NCBI RefSeq assembly: GCF_034424375.1
Contig: NZ_CP139965.1
Coordinates: forward strand, 1 to 64,000
Source: Paraburkholderia kururiensis
GTDB taxonomy: Bacteria; Pseudomonadota; Gammaproteobacteria; Burkholderiales; Burkholderiaceae
Direction: 5' to 3'
Length of the DNA: 64,000 nt
Positions 16,933-26,356 of the stretch are shown one piece after another. Position 1 is the first letter of the stretch, and every line of letters starts with the position of its first letter. The position numbers and the translations under genes were made by a program. The notes under the pieces were generated by a model. The model had not been told where the DNA came from. It worked only from the letters and a program-made list of their open reading frames with translations, and made no database searches.

Positions 16933-16966
16933 GCGCGGCCCGTTCGTCGGGCGCCGCGCTTTTCTA
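16933..16966 (+). terminator. Terminator-like hairpin followed by TTTT
   Basis: GGCGCGGCCCG, TTCGT, CGGGCGCCGCGC, then TTTTC. It can form a GC-rich hairpin with a small bulge. No intact plus-strand gene ends here, so it may be left from a lost gene. Confidence 0.4.
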
Positions 16967-17194
16967 CATGCGAGGCATGCTCGCCACGATCTCACCACAT
17001 GCCCGCGGCGCGCAAAGCCGGCGCCTTGCGTACCGGCGCTTCTGCACTTCTGCACGAAACGCGGCCCTATTCGATATATGCAGCAACCGGGTATTGGTAA
17101 ACTCCTATCCCGGAACGGCACGGCTGAATCGTTCCGAAACGCTCAACCATGACGCACGATCGTTCGCAACGCGTACCTGTAGAGGGGCAATCAA

Positions 17195-18322
17195 ATGAAA
17201 CTTGCAGACTTCATTGAGGCCGACCTTGACGGTTTGATCGATGCCTGGGCGGAATACGCCGAGGCCATCAGTCAGGAGGACACGCTTCTTTCCGAAAGCC
17301 AGTTACGAAATTCGGCTGCCGAGATCCTGACGGCCATTGCGGCGGACATGCGAACCGCCCAGAACGCGGCACAACAGGAAGCCAAATCTCGTGGCGACGA
17401 TCGCGCCCCGCAATCGGAGTTCAACCGCGTTGCGCACCGTCACGCGGAGGACCGCCTGGCGCATGGCTTCGGCATCAACGACGTGGTGGCGGAATTCCGC
17501 GCCCTGCGCGCCACGGTCCTGCGCCACTGGCACACGACCTCGCCGGAAGGGGCGGGGGCGTTTCAGGAAATGATCCGGTTCAATGAAGCGATCGACCAGG
17601 TCCTGGCCGAGTCGGTGTGGCACTACGCGACCCGCACTGAACGCAGCCGGGACCTATTTACCGGCGTGCTGGCCCACGATCTGCGCTCGCCACTGGCGGC
17701 CATACTGAATGCGGGCGAAGTGCTGCTGCGTGACAACGGCCTGTCTTCCAGCAGCGTACGGGCGGTTGCGTTCGTCCAGCGCAGCGCAACGCGCATGAAG
17801 CAGATGATCGACGATCTGCTGATTTTCACCCGCGGGCGGCTGGGCGACACACTGCCGGTCAGTTTTGCGTCGCAGGATATTGGGCGTATCTGTAGCGACG
17901 CCGCGGACGAAGTGCGGGCGTCGTACCCGGATGCCACCATCGACGTGCATCTTGCTGGCGATCTGCGGGGAAGATGGGATGGCACCAGGATCGGCCAGTT
18001 GATGGTCAATCTGCTGACGAACGCGGCCCGCTATGGTTCTGGCGGGATAGTTGTTGAAGCCGATGGCCGCGAGGGGCACGTGACCATTGTCGTTTCCAAC
18101 GAAGGCAATCCGATCCCGGAGAAAGCGCTTCCCACATTGTTCGATCCTCTCACGAGGGCGAATTCGCCTCAGCGGAGCGGGAGCGCTGCGGGCATTGGAC
18201 TCGGCCTCTATATCTGCCGCTGCATTGTCAGGGCACATGAGGGAACCATAGCCGTTGCCTCATCAGAACGCGGAACCCGTTTTACGGTGCACATGCCGTG
18301 CTTGCCTTCGCTTTCCGATTGA
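17195..18322 (+). CDS. Soluble sensor histidine kinase with RsbRD-like N-terminal domain
   Basis: 375 residues and no membrane segment. Residues 1-150 resemble the helical N-terminal domain found in RsbR-type proteins (RHAEDRLAHGFGINDVVAEF). The HisKA box follows with the phospho-acceptor His161 in VLAHDLRSPLAAILN. The ATPase has the N box LMVNLLTNAARYG and the G box AGIGLGLYICRCIV. GAGGGG precedes the ATG. It is not next to a cognate regulator gene, so it may act on the orphan OmpR-type regulators of this island; that is inference. It is flanked by broken outer-membrane genes and by the first DUF2827-type gene. Confidence 0.88.
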   Translation: MKLADFIEADLDGLIDAWAEYAEAISQEDTLLSESQLRNSAAEILTAIAADMRTAQNAAQQEAKSRGDDRAPQSEFNRVAHRHAEDRLAHGFGINDVVAEFRALRATVLRHWHTTSPEGAGAFQEMIRFNEAIDQVLAESVWHYATRTERSRDLFTGVLAHDLRSPLAAILNAGEVLLRDNGLSSSSVRAVAFVQRSATRMKQMIDDLLIFTRGRLGDTLPVSFASQDIGRICSDAADEVRASYPDATIDVHLAGDLRGRWDGTRIGQLMVNLLTNAARYGSGGIVVEADGREGHVTIVVSNEGNPIPEKALPTLFDPLTRANSPQRSGSAAGIGLGLYICRCIVRAHEGTIAVASSERGTRFTVHMPCLPSLSD

Positions 18323-18444
18323 GGGCGATGATCCGACACAGCGTGGAAGGCCGAGCGGATCACGCGATGGATTCGGCCGGAGCGTAAGAGCTTTGCATCG
18401 GCTTGGTGGCCGAATGACGTTTTCGGATCTGGGCGCGCCCGCGC

Positions 18445-19581
18445 TCAGCCGAGCACACGTCCGGCGAAGAGGCGCTGGATCTGCTCCGAATACGTGCGCA
18501 CGTTGTGCCCGGCGAGCGTATCGACTTGCTGCAAACAGCGGCGGGCCGCTGCCGAGTAATCAACGAGCCGCGCATCGTGCGTCTGCGCGGCGGTCGCGAT
18601 CGCGCGCGCCGCGTCGAAGATTTCGAAGTCCGGATAGTAATAGCCGACGTCGCGCAGGAACGGCGAGTTGTGCACGAGCGGGTAGTTGCCGTACAGCGCG
18701 TCATACAGCAGGTAGTTCAGACCGTTTTCCCACTGGTGCGACACGACGATGTCGGTGTGATGCGCGGCCCACGCGACGAACGGCGCGCGCACGTCGGCCG
18801 TCGCCTTGCCGTCGCGCACCATCTCGAGCCCGAGCGCCAGGTGCTTGAAAGCGACGTTTTCCTTCTTGTCGAACGTGTTGGTCATGTACACGTGTTCAAC
18901 CAGTTCGGGATGCTCGACATAACACGCGTTCGCCGCGAGCATCGGCACGATCGAACTCTTCACGACGTTCAGGTTCGGCTCGAAGAACGCGATGCGCTTG
19001 GCGGGTCCGTGATTGCGGTAACCGAAGCGCGCCTTCAGCTCGGGATCGGCGTCGAGGCTACGTTCGATGAAGTACGGCGACCAGATGTGCGGCAGCTCGA
19101 TCACCGGCGCGCGATACACGGCTTGGAAATAGGCCGCGCACGTGTGCATGTGCTGCGGATTGGTCCAGATCTCGTCGAACTGCACGCGGTGCGGGTTCGG
19201 CCGCCAGTTGTTTTTCTCGAAGGTGATCGTCTCGACTGCGATCACGTAGTCGTTGCCGAAGCGGTACGACACGCACTTGCCACCGCGCCGGCGTACGGCG
19301 TCGGTGTGCGACGAGTCGACGAACGCGTTCATCTCGATGAGCAGGTCGGTGTCGTGGATGATCGCCGACAGCGGCCGCAGTGCGTCACCGAATGCGTCCA
19401 TCATGAGCGCTTGCGGGTATTCGGTGATGCCGTCGTCGTGCGCGAGCCAGACCTCGCCGATCAGCGGCGAATGCTTCAGCAGCATGTACAGGTACACACA
19501 ATGCTGGTTGGCGCCGTTGTACCAGATCGACTGCGTCGCGTCGCGCTGCACGTTCATCGTAATCGCGACGTTGAGTTTCAT
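18445..19581 (-). CDS. DUF2827-type putative glycosyltransferase (copy A)
   Basis: 378 residues, one of four full-length paralogues in this window. The N-terminal strand LNVAITMNVQ is followed by SIWYNGANQHCVYLYMLLKH. The C-terminal half has VSHQWENGLNYLLYDALYGN and then YPLVHNSPFLRDVGYYYPDF, which is laid out like the donor-binding half of GT-B glycosyltransferases. I associate the family with DUF2827, whose biochemical role I do not know to be established. No signal peptide is present, so it is probably cytoplasmic. It follows a DUF4019 gene by 22 nt and is likely cotranscribed. A surface-glycan role is inferred from the neighbouring adhesins. Confidence 0.7.
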   Translation of the reverse strand: MKLNVAITMNVQRDATQSIWYNGANQHCVYLYMLLKHSPLIGEVWLAHDDGITEYPQALMMDAFGDALRPLSAIIHDTDLLIEMNAFVDSSHTDAVRRRGGKCVSYRFGNDYVIAVETITFEKNNWRPNPHRVQFDEIWTNPQHMHTCAAYFQAVYRAPVIELPHIWSPYFIERSLDADPELKARFGYRNHGPAKRIAFFEPNLNVVKSSIVPMLAANACYVEHPELVEHVYMTNTFDKKENVAFKHLALGLEMVRDGKATADVRAPFVAWAAHHTDIVVSHQWENGLNYLLYDALYGNYPLVHNSPFLRDVGYYYPDFEIFDAARAIATAAQTHDARLVDYSAAARRCLQQVDTLAGHNVRTYSEQIQRLFAGRVLG

Positions 19582-19603
19582 CGGTAGCTTCGGGCGTCGC
19601 GGC

Positions 19604-20071
19604 TTACGGCGCGTAGTTCTGCGACTGGCGCGGCACGTAGCCGGTCAGATGCCAGAGGCCATCGTCTTCGAGGCGAAAGCTCAGCTTCTCGTACACGGTC
19701 GCGCCGGTCGCGAGCGTCGTCGCATAGTCGAGGTTGGCGTAGAGTCCGTCGGGCATCCCTACGGCGTTCGTGTAGCGGATCCGCGTGATCTGTGCCCAGC
19801 CGCGATAGCGGACCGTGCCCACCGACTGGCGCGAGCGCTGCATATCTGCGGTGAACTGATCCTGCTTGATGCGCGCCTTCACGAATGCAGCGGAATTCGC
19901 CCACACCGCGCCGTACTGGCCGGCATCGAGTTGCTTGAAGACCGCGTCGGCGTCGCGCAGCAGTACGTCCGCCGATTCGCCGCCGGATTGAGCGTGTGCG
20001 CTGATCGCAATCGAAGCGGCGGCGCAGCCGATCAGCCATTTCGCGCGGGAGAGGTTGGGGTGTGCGTTCAT
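19604..20071 (-). CDS. Exported DUF4019-type protein
   Basis: 155 residues with a signal peptide (MNAHPNLSRAKWLIGCAAA, cleavage probably after ISAHA). The mature part resembles DUF4019 proteins (AVWANSAAFVKARIKQDQFT, then SRQSVGTVRYRGWAQ), small periplasmic proteins of unknown function. I chose ATG 20071 because AGGA lies 7 nt upstream. It sits between a DUF2827 remnant and DUF2827 copy A with short gaps, so it probably belongs to the same transcript. Confidence 0.65.
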   Translation of the reverse strand: MNAHPNLSRAKWLIGCAAASIAISAHAQSGGESADVLLRDADAVFKQLDAGQYGAVWANSAAFVKARIKQDQFTADMQRSRQSVGTVRYRGWAQITRIRYTNAVGMPDGLYANLDYATTLATGATVYEKLSFRLEDDGLWHLTGYVPRQSQNYAP

Positions 20072-20096
20072 GTCGAAGTCCTGAAACAGCAGCGCG

Positions 20097-20417
20097 TCAT
20101 GCGTTGCGATAGAGCGCCGCGATTGCATTCGAATACGCGGCGACGTTGTTGGGATGGTAGATGCTAACCGAGCTGGGCACGTGCTTCATACGCGCACGAT
20201 ACGCGTCGAGGCTCGCGTCGTGTGCGGCGGGGATCGGCAGAGAGTCGCAGTACCGCATCTCGTAGACGACGGTTTCCGCGCGGCGCTTCGATAGCGCGAG
20301 ATCGACCGTGGAGGTAGACGTCGTTTCGGCCGGCGTGGCGCCGCACTGGAAGACCAGTGTCGCGGGATCGGATTTCTCGCGCAGCGCGCGGGTCGACTCG
20401 ACGGTTCGCAACTTCAT
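20097..20417 (-). pseudogene. Chimeric remnant with DUF2827-type C-terminus
   Basis: 106-residue frame. The last ~45 residues (AAHDASLDAYRARMKHV, then NNVAAYSNAIAALYRNA) match the C-terminal end of the DUF2827-type paralogues (compare HDTNLDEYRRKANAF and ANVRVYGDALAALYDRQ at 23940). The first ~60 residues do not match these proteins and I do not recognise them. It looks like the 3' end left after deletion of a fifth paralogue. It may still be transcribed with the DUF4019 gene 25 nt downstream. Confidence 0.6.
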
Positions 20418-20587
20418 CCTGGCACATTGATGCCGATTCGCGGCTTCCGCCGCAGCCTCGGGACGGGGAAGTCCCTTTCATTCTCTTGAGCGCCATTGCC
20501 GGCCATCCTGCTATACCGTGACACTTGTCAGCCGGAGCCGCCAACTCACACCGTGGCATACGAGACAAGCAGCAACCGGCGGAGTCG

Positions 20588-20977
20588 CTACGCCGAAAAT
20601 GGCCGCGACGACGGACTATAATGCTGGTCCGCCTCCCTATCTGCCGCGACCCACAACCGCTCTTCTCCGTCGAAAGATCCGACCGCAGCCACGAAAGGCT
20701 CGAGGAGTAGCGCGAAACGTCCGCTCAACGCCAAGCCCGACCAACCATCCAGCGCTCCACCAATCGCGGAGTACATGGCGATACCGCCAATTCCATTCCC
20801 TTTTCCATCAACTTTGCGCATGGACGTCATGTCGACGTCCAGAATGCGCTTTAAATTTATTGATATCCGAATAGCCAATTCCAGGAATTTCTGCCTGATT
20901 GGAGTCCACGTACTTTCTACGCCAACCCACGATGTTGCGCCGAGCGGATAGCACAACAGGCAAGCCCGCTCACGCAC
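20588..20977 (-). CDS. Hypothetical protein, weak support
   Basis: Up to 129 residues; an internal start at MTSMRKVDGKGNG would be possible. It contains a Gly/Ala-rich hydrophobic stretch (GIGGIAMYSAIGGALDGWSG) that might be membrane-associated. No recognised domain. It overlaps the stop of the next frame upstream by a few bases, which would fit an operon. It could equally be chance. Confidence 0.22.
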   Translation of the reverse strand: MRERACLLCYPLGATSWVGVESTWTPIRQKFLELAIRISINLKRILDVDMTSMRKVDGKGNGIGGIAMYSAIGGALDGWSGLALSGRFALLLEPFVAAVGSFDGEERLWVAADREADQHYSPSSRPFSA

Positions 20978-21182
20978 TCAGCACGTGGTCGACGACGCTC
21001 TGCGCCTGCATGGCCGCCGCCTCTACTGCCGCCGCCGCGCTATCCCTCGTGACCGCCACTGGCGATACCGATCGCGCCTGTACGTCTAGCCCCTTGATGC
21101 TCACCGCGGCAAAAAAGGCGCGAGGAGGCAGCCACTTGAATTCGGTATTGCCGGCGAGATGACAGACGGCCTTGAGCTCCAT
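20970..21182 (-). CDS. Small hypothetical protein, weak support
   Basis: 70 residues from ATG 21182: MELKAVCHLAGNTEFKWLP, then AFFAAVSIKGLDVQARSV and an Ala-rich helix ending in SVVDHVLSA. The residue pattern looks protein-like, but there is no clear ribosome binding site and no family that I recognise. Confidence 0.3.
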   Translation of the reverse strand: MELKAVCHLAGNTEFKWLPPRAFFAAVSIKGLDVQARSVSPVAVTRDSAAAAVEAAAMQAQSVVDHVLSA

Positions 21183-22132
21183 CGTCAATTCAAAGCCACG
21201 ATAAACGTAGATGAGTATCTGCATTGAAATGACCACAAACGGAGAGAATCGTAAGCTCGAACAATACCCTTAGCGAAAAGGTCAAAAGTCACGCTTTCTG
21301 AACAAAATTCCTGGAGATCTGGCCCTGCCCGGAATTGTCGGGCACGGTGGTGCCCGCTACTCATGTTGGCACTCGATGCAAATCGCATCGGACACCGACA
21401 TCAAGGCGAGACAACTGGATGGAACTACCGTGCGCTCCACGATTTTTAGTTCGCGCTGCCCGTATGTTGGCGGCCGAGCAGTCCCATTGGCGCATCGAAT
21501 CATGCGTACCGTACAGTGTCAGGTAGCACTACTGCGTCCGAGGCGGAGTCCGCTGAAGTACGCCACCGACGCGTGGGCTAAGCCGATCGAAGTGCCGTTC
21601 GGCACTGCGGAAAAAGTAGCCTGTTGCGATGTTGCGATCACTGTGTCGCGATTATCACGACGTTCTCGTTAGCCGCGAGACAACGTGGAGGCGCTGACGA
21701 GATGGAGAAAGCAGCGTACCTTGTGGCGCAATACTGGGATAACGGAGGGTCTGTGCGCTGCTATCGCGCTGCCGAACGGTCTGGAACCGGCTATTGTGAT
21801 AAACGACAACGATGCACCAAAGTACTGCGCTTCGATTTCCAGACCCGCATCGCCAGCTCGCCGCTCGGGTCGATCCACTTCCAGACGGTCACTCGTCATC
21901 CTGTTCTGAGATCGTTCGACGCAAACGATGCGGCATTCAGTAGCGCATCGGAGCTTCGCCCTGCCGCGGACTTTGCATTCAATGCCGGCTGCCGCCGCGA
22001 TGACTTTCCCACGCAGCTACTGCTGCCGCTCGATTCGCACGACGACGTATCGGCGGCAGGCGTGACATAACTAGGTCTCGACGTTGAATTACAGCAGACT
22101 TCCGGCGGCGGGAGCTCCACCGCACTGGCACC

Positions 22133-23260
22133 TCAGCGTATCGGCCGCCTCAAGAGATCGTCGAGCAGCGCGCCATACGTCGCCACCAATTGCCGATCGT
22201 CCGGCAGATAGCGCGCAATCAGCGTACGTTGCTGCTCGCGGTACCAGGAGGCGTGCGCGTCGTGCGTCTCGATCACTTCGATCACACGTCGCGCACCGTC
22301 GTCGACGTCGTTGGCATGGTAGTAGTAGCCCAGGTCCGGACACAGCGTTGCGTTGTGCACCAGCGGGTAACCCTGCCAGCACACCTCGAGATAGAAATAG
22401 TTGAGCGGATTCTCGAGCTGGTGCGATATGACGATATCGGTCTGCTCGGCCAGAAACACCGGCGTTTCATGGCGTCCAAGGAACACCGCCTTGTGGTTAC
22501 GCACGATGTCGAGCTGGTTCATCAGCGCGACGAATTCCATGCTTTCGCGCGCGATCTGCTCTGCATTCGTGACCTGCAGCAATGCGACGCTGTCGGGACG
22601 CGCACGGTACGTCATTTCGGCAATCAGCGCCGGATAGAGGCAGAACTTCACCACATTGATGTTCGGCTCCATGACGGTCAAGCGCTTCGCGCCAGCGTGA
22701 GGCTGATAGACGCCGCCGTTCGGCAGCGTCTTCACGCGCTCATCGAGAAACATCGGGCTCCAGACGAAGGGCACCACGCGTCCGTGCAAACGCCGCAGCA
22801 CCTCGAAATACGACCGGCTGATGTTGTCGACCTGGGGAATGATCCAGATGTCGTCGTAGCGCTGGTTAATGAACAGATTCGCGCCCCACATCGGCTTGCG
22901 AAACAGAACCGACTCCATCGCGTGGATGTACTCGAAACCGCAGCAGTAGGAAACGAGCCGCGCGCCCCGTTGTTTCAGATGGTCCGTCCGAGCCGGATCA
23001 AGCTGACCGCCGAGTTCGATCATCACATCGACAGCGTCTTTTGCCGCCTCGAACGCGACGGTCGGAAAGCGTTCGAGATTCCACGGCAGCGCCGAAGTCA
23101 CCGGAATATCGGTCGTATTGACCAGAACGACGCTCGCCACTTGCGGGCAATGCCGCAACGCCTCTGCGAGAAATGCGGCGTTTTGCTTGATACCGTTGTT
23201 CCAGAGAGTCTCGGCCGGATGGTGCAGGCCGATCGTGATACCGATACGCAGCCCGCTCAT
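22133..23260 (-). CDS. DUF2827-type putative glycosyltransferase (copy B)
   Basis: 375 residues from ATG 23260, which has GGAG at 8 nt. It carries the same landmarks as the other copies: IGITIGLHHPAETLWNNG at the N-terminus, VMEPNINVVKFCLYPALIAE in the middle, and ISHQLENPLNYFYLEVCWQG with YPLVHNATLCPDLGYYY near the end. The His-Gln-x-Glu-Asn core is kept. It is the last gene of the run 26245-22133, all on the minus strand. The long gap after it (20.4-22.1 kb) suggests the transcript ends here. Enzyme activity is inferred from GT-B-like layout and context. Confidence 0.7.
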   Translation of the reverse strand: MSGLRIGITIGLHHPAETLWNNGIKQNAAFLAEALRHCPQVASVVLVNTTDIPVTSALPWNLERFPTVAFEAAKDAVDVMIELGGQLDPARTDHLKQRGARLVSYCCGFEYIHAMESVLFRKPMWGANLFINQRYDDIWIIPQVDNISRSYFEVLRRLHGRVVPFVWSPMFLDERVKTLPNGGVYQPHAGAKRLTVMEPNINVVKFCLYPALIAEMTYRARPDSVALLQVTNAEQIARESMEFVALMNQLDIVRNHKAVFLGRHETPVFLAEQTDIVISHQLENPLNYFYLEVCWQGYPLVHNATLCPDLGYYYHANDVDDGARRVIEVIETHDAHASWYREQQRTLIARYLPDDRQLVATYGALLDDLLRRPIR

Positions 23261-23348
23261 GACTGTGAGCTCCATGTTTGGTTCGAGATGACCAATGAGC
23301 GGTCCACGTCCACCTCGTCACAAAACGCGCCGTGTCTTATAAGACGGA

Positions 23349-23927
23349 TCATTGAACGCCTCCGCCCGACGCCACTGACGAAAATTTCACGTACCGCCGG
23401 ATTACGAGACACCCTGGCGGAGATTCGATCAACGACACGGTGGAACCCGGGTCTTTCGCGTCGCTATAGACGGTCATGTGGGGAAGCAACGGCGTCGCCC
23501 GATATCCGCCCAGTTCGCGCTGCGCAACGGTCTTGCACGCCACGGGTGCCACGGAAATGCGTTCAGCTGCCACCGAGCACGAGCCATCGGCCTCGGGCAC
23601 AGCCGTAATGGACATCGCCGCGCCGCCGCCCGGCAGTTCCAGACCGAGCAGCGAGAAGACCGAACTGGCACCACCGCGCCTGCGGTCCCAGTCGAACAGA
23701 ACGTCGTTGCCCGTCGTGTTCTGGATACCGAGCGAGGAAAGCGCAGTCAGCTGCGACAGGCATTGGCGTGCGCCGATATTCGCCGCCGCAAGCGCAACCG
23801 AGTTCTGCGGCACAGCGTTCGAATGCGGCGCCAGCACGCCTTGTGCAAAGGCAACCGAGGTCAGAAGTGCCGTTGCGGCCAGGACCATTAGATGTGAAAT
23901 ACGGCCGCGCATGGAGCAGAGTTTCAT
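23349..23927 (-). CDS. Exported protein of unknown function within the DUF2827 operon
   Basis: 192 residues with an N-terminal signal peptide (hydrophobic core LMVLAATALLTSVAFAQG). The mature part is Ala/Ser-rich, with IGARQCLSQLTALSSLGIQN and a central VFSLLGLELPGGGAAMSIT. I do not recognise the family. It starts 12 nt after DUF2827 copy C and lies 88 nt before copy B on the same strand, so it is probably made together with them. Its export suggests it acts in the periplasm, perhaps assisting the adhesin or a surface glycan, but nothing in the sequence proves this. Confidence 0.65.
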   Translation of the reverse strand: MKLCSMRGRISHLMVLAATALLTSVAFAQGVLAPHSNAVPQNSVALAAANIGARQCLSQLTALSSLGIQNTTGNDVLFDWDRRRGGASSVFSLLGLELPGGGAAMSITAVPEADGSCSVAAERISVAPVACKTVAQRELGGYRATPLLPHMTVYSDAKDPGSTVSLIESPPGCLVIRRYVKFSSVASGGGVQ

Positions 23928-23939
23928 CGCGCCCTCACC

Positions 23940-25094
23940 TCACTGCCGGTCATACAAAGCGGCGAGCGCGTCCCCATACACCCTGACATTGGCCTCGCTC
24001 TCGGGATCGAGTGTGCTCAAGAACGCATTCGCTTTTCTGCGATATTCGTCGAGATTGGTGTCGTGCTCATCGAACGCTCGCTGCAATGCACGGCCGCCCT
24101 CTTCACAGTCGAAGTCGTGGTAGCGGTAGCCGCAGTCCCCAATCAGGTGCGAGTTGTGAATCAGCGGATAGCCGCCGTAAAGCGCCTCGTAATAGACGTA
24201 GTTCTGGCCGTTCTCCCAATGATGCGTGACAATCGCATCGACGTCGGCCGCCACGATCTGGCAAAACGGATAACGCCCTTCGAACGATGCAAGCCCGTGC
24301 TTCACGATGTCGAGGCTGCGGGCAAAGCCGTTGAACGTCACGTGCTCTTTCAGTTGCAGCGTGTTGTACACCCACACGTGCTCGAGCATGTCCGGATTGG
24401 CTCGATGCGCAGCCTCGCAAGACAGCATGGGAATGAAGCTCGTCTTCACCATGCAGATGTTCGGCTCGAAGATTCCCACGCGCCAACGCCGGCGCCCCGG
24501 CTGATAGCCAAACGTGCGCCCTTCCGGCAACCGGGCGGCCTCGCGGTTGAGAGCCATCGGGCTCCACAGGTGCGGCATCATGCGGACGGGCGCACGGAAT
24601 GTACTTGCGAAATACGGCACGCAGGTTCGTTCATATTCGGCCAACGTCCACACTTCGTGATAAGGCGCGCCCGAAATCAGCAACCCGTGCGGCTGGTCGA
24701 AGATCATGCGCTCGATGTCGATGACGTAGTCGTTGCCGACTCGCATCGAGACGATTTTGCCGCCGCGCTCGCGAAACGCCACCACCCAGTTGCGATCGAG
24801 TTGCGCGCTCATTTCGATCATCACGTCGAGCGTGTTTGCCGCCTCGTTCATGTCGATGAGCGGCACCGGGGAATCAGCCAGGAACTCTTTGGCGTCTTCG
24901 GGCCTGCCGTCTCCGCCGCCCGCCACCAGGTACGTGGCAGAAACGAGCGGAGACCGCACAAGCAGCATCACAAGGTACAGGCAGTTCTGGTAAATGCCGT
25001 TTTCCCAGAGCGACTGCGCGCCCTTGCGGACGTAGATCGAAACGCCGACTCGCAAGCCGGCCAGCCGTGAGCCGCGATTGTTTTGGATACTCAT
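23940..25094 (-). CDS. DUF2827-type putative glycosyltransferase (copy C)
   Basis: 384 residues. Landmarks: VGVSIYVRKGAQSLWENG, then GIYQNCLYLVMLLVRS, GIFEPNICMVKTSFIPMLSC, VTHHWENGQNYVYYEALYGG and YPLIHNSHLIGDCGYRY. The start ATG lies two nucleotides after the stop of copy D, which implies translational coupling. The conserved basic and acidic residues around the HHWENG core are in the same positions as in the other copies. The family role is unproven; the GT-B-like C-terminal half supports sugar transfer. Confidence 0.7.
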   Translation of the reverse strand: MSIQNNRGSRLAGLRVGVSIYVRKGAQSLWENGIYQNCLYLVMLLVRSPLVSATYLVAGGGDGRPEDAKEFLADSPVPLIDMNEAANTLDVMIEMSAQLDRNWVVAFRERGGKIVSMRVGNDYVIDIERMIFDQPHGLLISGAPYHEVWTLAEYERTCVPYFASTFRAPVRMMPHLWSPMALNREAARLPEGRTFGYQPGRRRWRVGIFEPNICMVKTSFIPMLSCEAAHRANPDMLEHVWVYNTLQLKEHVTFNGFARSLDIVKHGLASFEGRYPFCQIVAADVDAIVTHHWENGQNYVYYEALYGGYPLIHNSHLIGDCGYRYHDFDCEEGGRALQRAFDEHDTNLDEYRRKANAFLSTLDPESEANVRVYGDALAALYDRQ

Positions 25095-25096
25095 GA

Positions 25097-26245
25097 CTAG
25101 GCCGCCCGATTCATGAAACGTGCGTCGCGACAGAGATGAAGAAGGCGTTCAGCATAACCGTCGACGTTATGCCGGCTAAACGGATCGACCGATTCGAATA
25201 CGCGCTGCGATCGCGCGCGGTAATCGTCGAGTTGGCCGTCATGCTCGGCGGCCGCACGCAGCAATTGAGTAGCACCCAGCCGGGTCTCGAAATCGGGATA
25301 GTAATAATCGGCGTCTTTCAGCCAGGGCGAGTTGTGAATGAGCGGATAGTTGCCGTACAACACGTCGAGGTAACTGTAGTTTTGATCGTTTTGCCACTGG
25401 TGCGAAACCACCGCATTCGCATGCTGCACCATGAACCCCACTACGTCGTGCCGACCGTGGAATGTCGCCTTGTGCTGGCGCACCAGGTCGAGCGAATTAG
25501 CGAAATACAGCATGGTGGGATGGTCTTTCATATGCAGCGTATTGAGCACGTGCATGGCGGTGACACTAGTCGGGTCCGCGCGATATGCCTCATCGCACAC
25601 AAGCATCGGAATACTCGAGCTTTTCACCACTGAAATATTGGGCTCGAAGATGGCAACGCGCAGTCCGGTGCGCTCGCCAGTCGGCGCAGCCGGCGTCGGC
25701 GTGTAGCCATACACGAACCCCTGTTCGGCTACCTCGCGCACGCGCTGCTCGATAAACGATGGATGCCAGATATACGGAATTTCGTAGGCCTCGCAACGCT
25801 GCAACGTGCGCAACATGGGTGCGTAAGCGGCGTCTTTCGGTAGATACCAGACCTCGTCGCAGCGATCGGGCCGTGGCGCATGGCTGGGCTTGTTGAAAAT
25901 CGGAGATTCAACCAAGCCGACATAAGGCTGCCCGCAGCAGTAGTACACGACCTTCTTGCCTCGTGCACGCATCAGATCGAGCCAACCCACATCCAGCGCG
26001 CCGCCCATTTCGATGATGACGTCGACTTCGTCAGTCGCCTCGTGCGTCCTCATGAGCCGAAGATTGTTCGACTGGAGGTCGACCTGTGGCGGCATGACGC
26101 CCTGATCGCCCACGTCAATCAATACGACAGACTGTACAAACGACAAACGCTGGAATAGCGAGGACAGGAACATGACGTTCTGTCCGAGGCCGTTTTGCCA
26201 GATGTTTTGGCCTTGGTGGGTAATGACCGAAATACCAATGCGCAT
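25097..26245 (-). CDS. DUF2827-type putative glycosyltransferase (copy D), next to the adhesin
   Basis: 382 residues from ATG 26245; a longer frame to 26323 exists, but the family N-terminus begins at MRIGISVITHQGQNIWQNG. Other landmarks are AIFEPNISVVKSSSIPMLVC, VSHQWQNDQNYSYLDVLYGN and YPLIHNSPWLKDADYYY. It is the first gene after the Ser/Thr-rich trimeric adhesin, on the same strand and 111 nt away, with a hairpin in between. Tight coupling to copy C (2 nt) makes a set of enzymes expressed with or just after the adhesin. Confidence 0.7.
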   Translation of the reverse strand: MRIGISVITHQGQNIWQNGLGQNVMFLSSLFQRLSFVQSVVLIDVGDQGVMPPQVDLQSNNLRLMRTHEATDEVDVIIEMGGALDVGWLDLMRARGKKVVYYCCGQPYVGLVESPIFNKPSHAPRPDRCDEVWYLPKDAAYAPMLRTLQRCEAYEIPYIWHPSFIEQRVREVAEQGFVYGYTPTPAAPTGERTGLRVAIFEPNISVVKSSSIPMLVCDEAYRADPTSVTAMHVLNTLHMKDHPTMLYFANSLDLVRQHKATFHGRHDVVGFMVQHANAVVSHQWQNDQNYSYLDVLYGNYPLIHNSPWLKDADYYYPDFETRLGATQLLRAAAEHDGQLDDYRARSQRVFESVDPFSRHNVDGYAERLLHLCRDARFMNRAA

Positions 26246-26255
26246 TGACTTGTCC

Positions 26256-26292
26256 AAAATGCAATAAACCGACCCCTCCAGAATCGGAGGGG
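26256..26292 (-). terminator. Hairpin between adhesin and DUF2827 genes
   Basis: CCCCTCC, a six-base loop, GGAGGGG (26273-26292), followed in the minus direction by a moderately T-rich stretch (TCGGTTTATTGCATTTT). It could be a partial terminator limiting expression of the downstream genes relative to the adhesin. Confidence 0.5.
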
Positions 26293-26356
26293 CCGGTCGA
26301 GAACCGCCATCAAAGGCGGACAACAGCCCAATTATGCAACCCTACTTCCGTTCGCG

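Larger units (their letters stand above)
20418..22132. other. 1.7-kb region with no confident gene
   Basis: Only weak frames are seen. Two overlapping minus-strand frames at 20588-20977 and 20970-21182 are listed separately as possible small genes. From 21240 to 22130 the composition and frames look like degenerate sequence; a short plus-strand segment reads LAAEQSHWRIESCV, which I could not place. It separates two groups of DUF2827-type genes. Confidence 0.4.
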
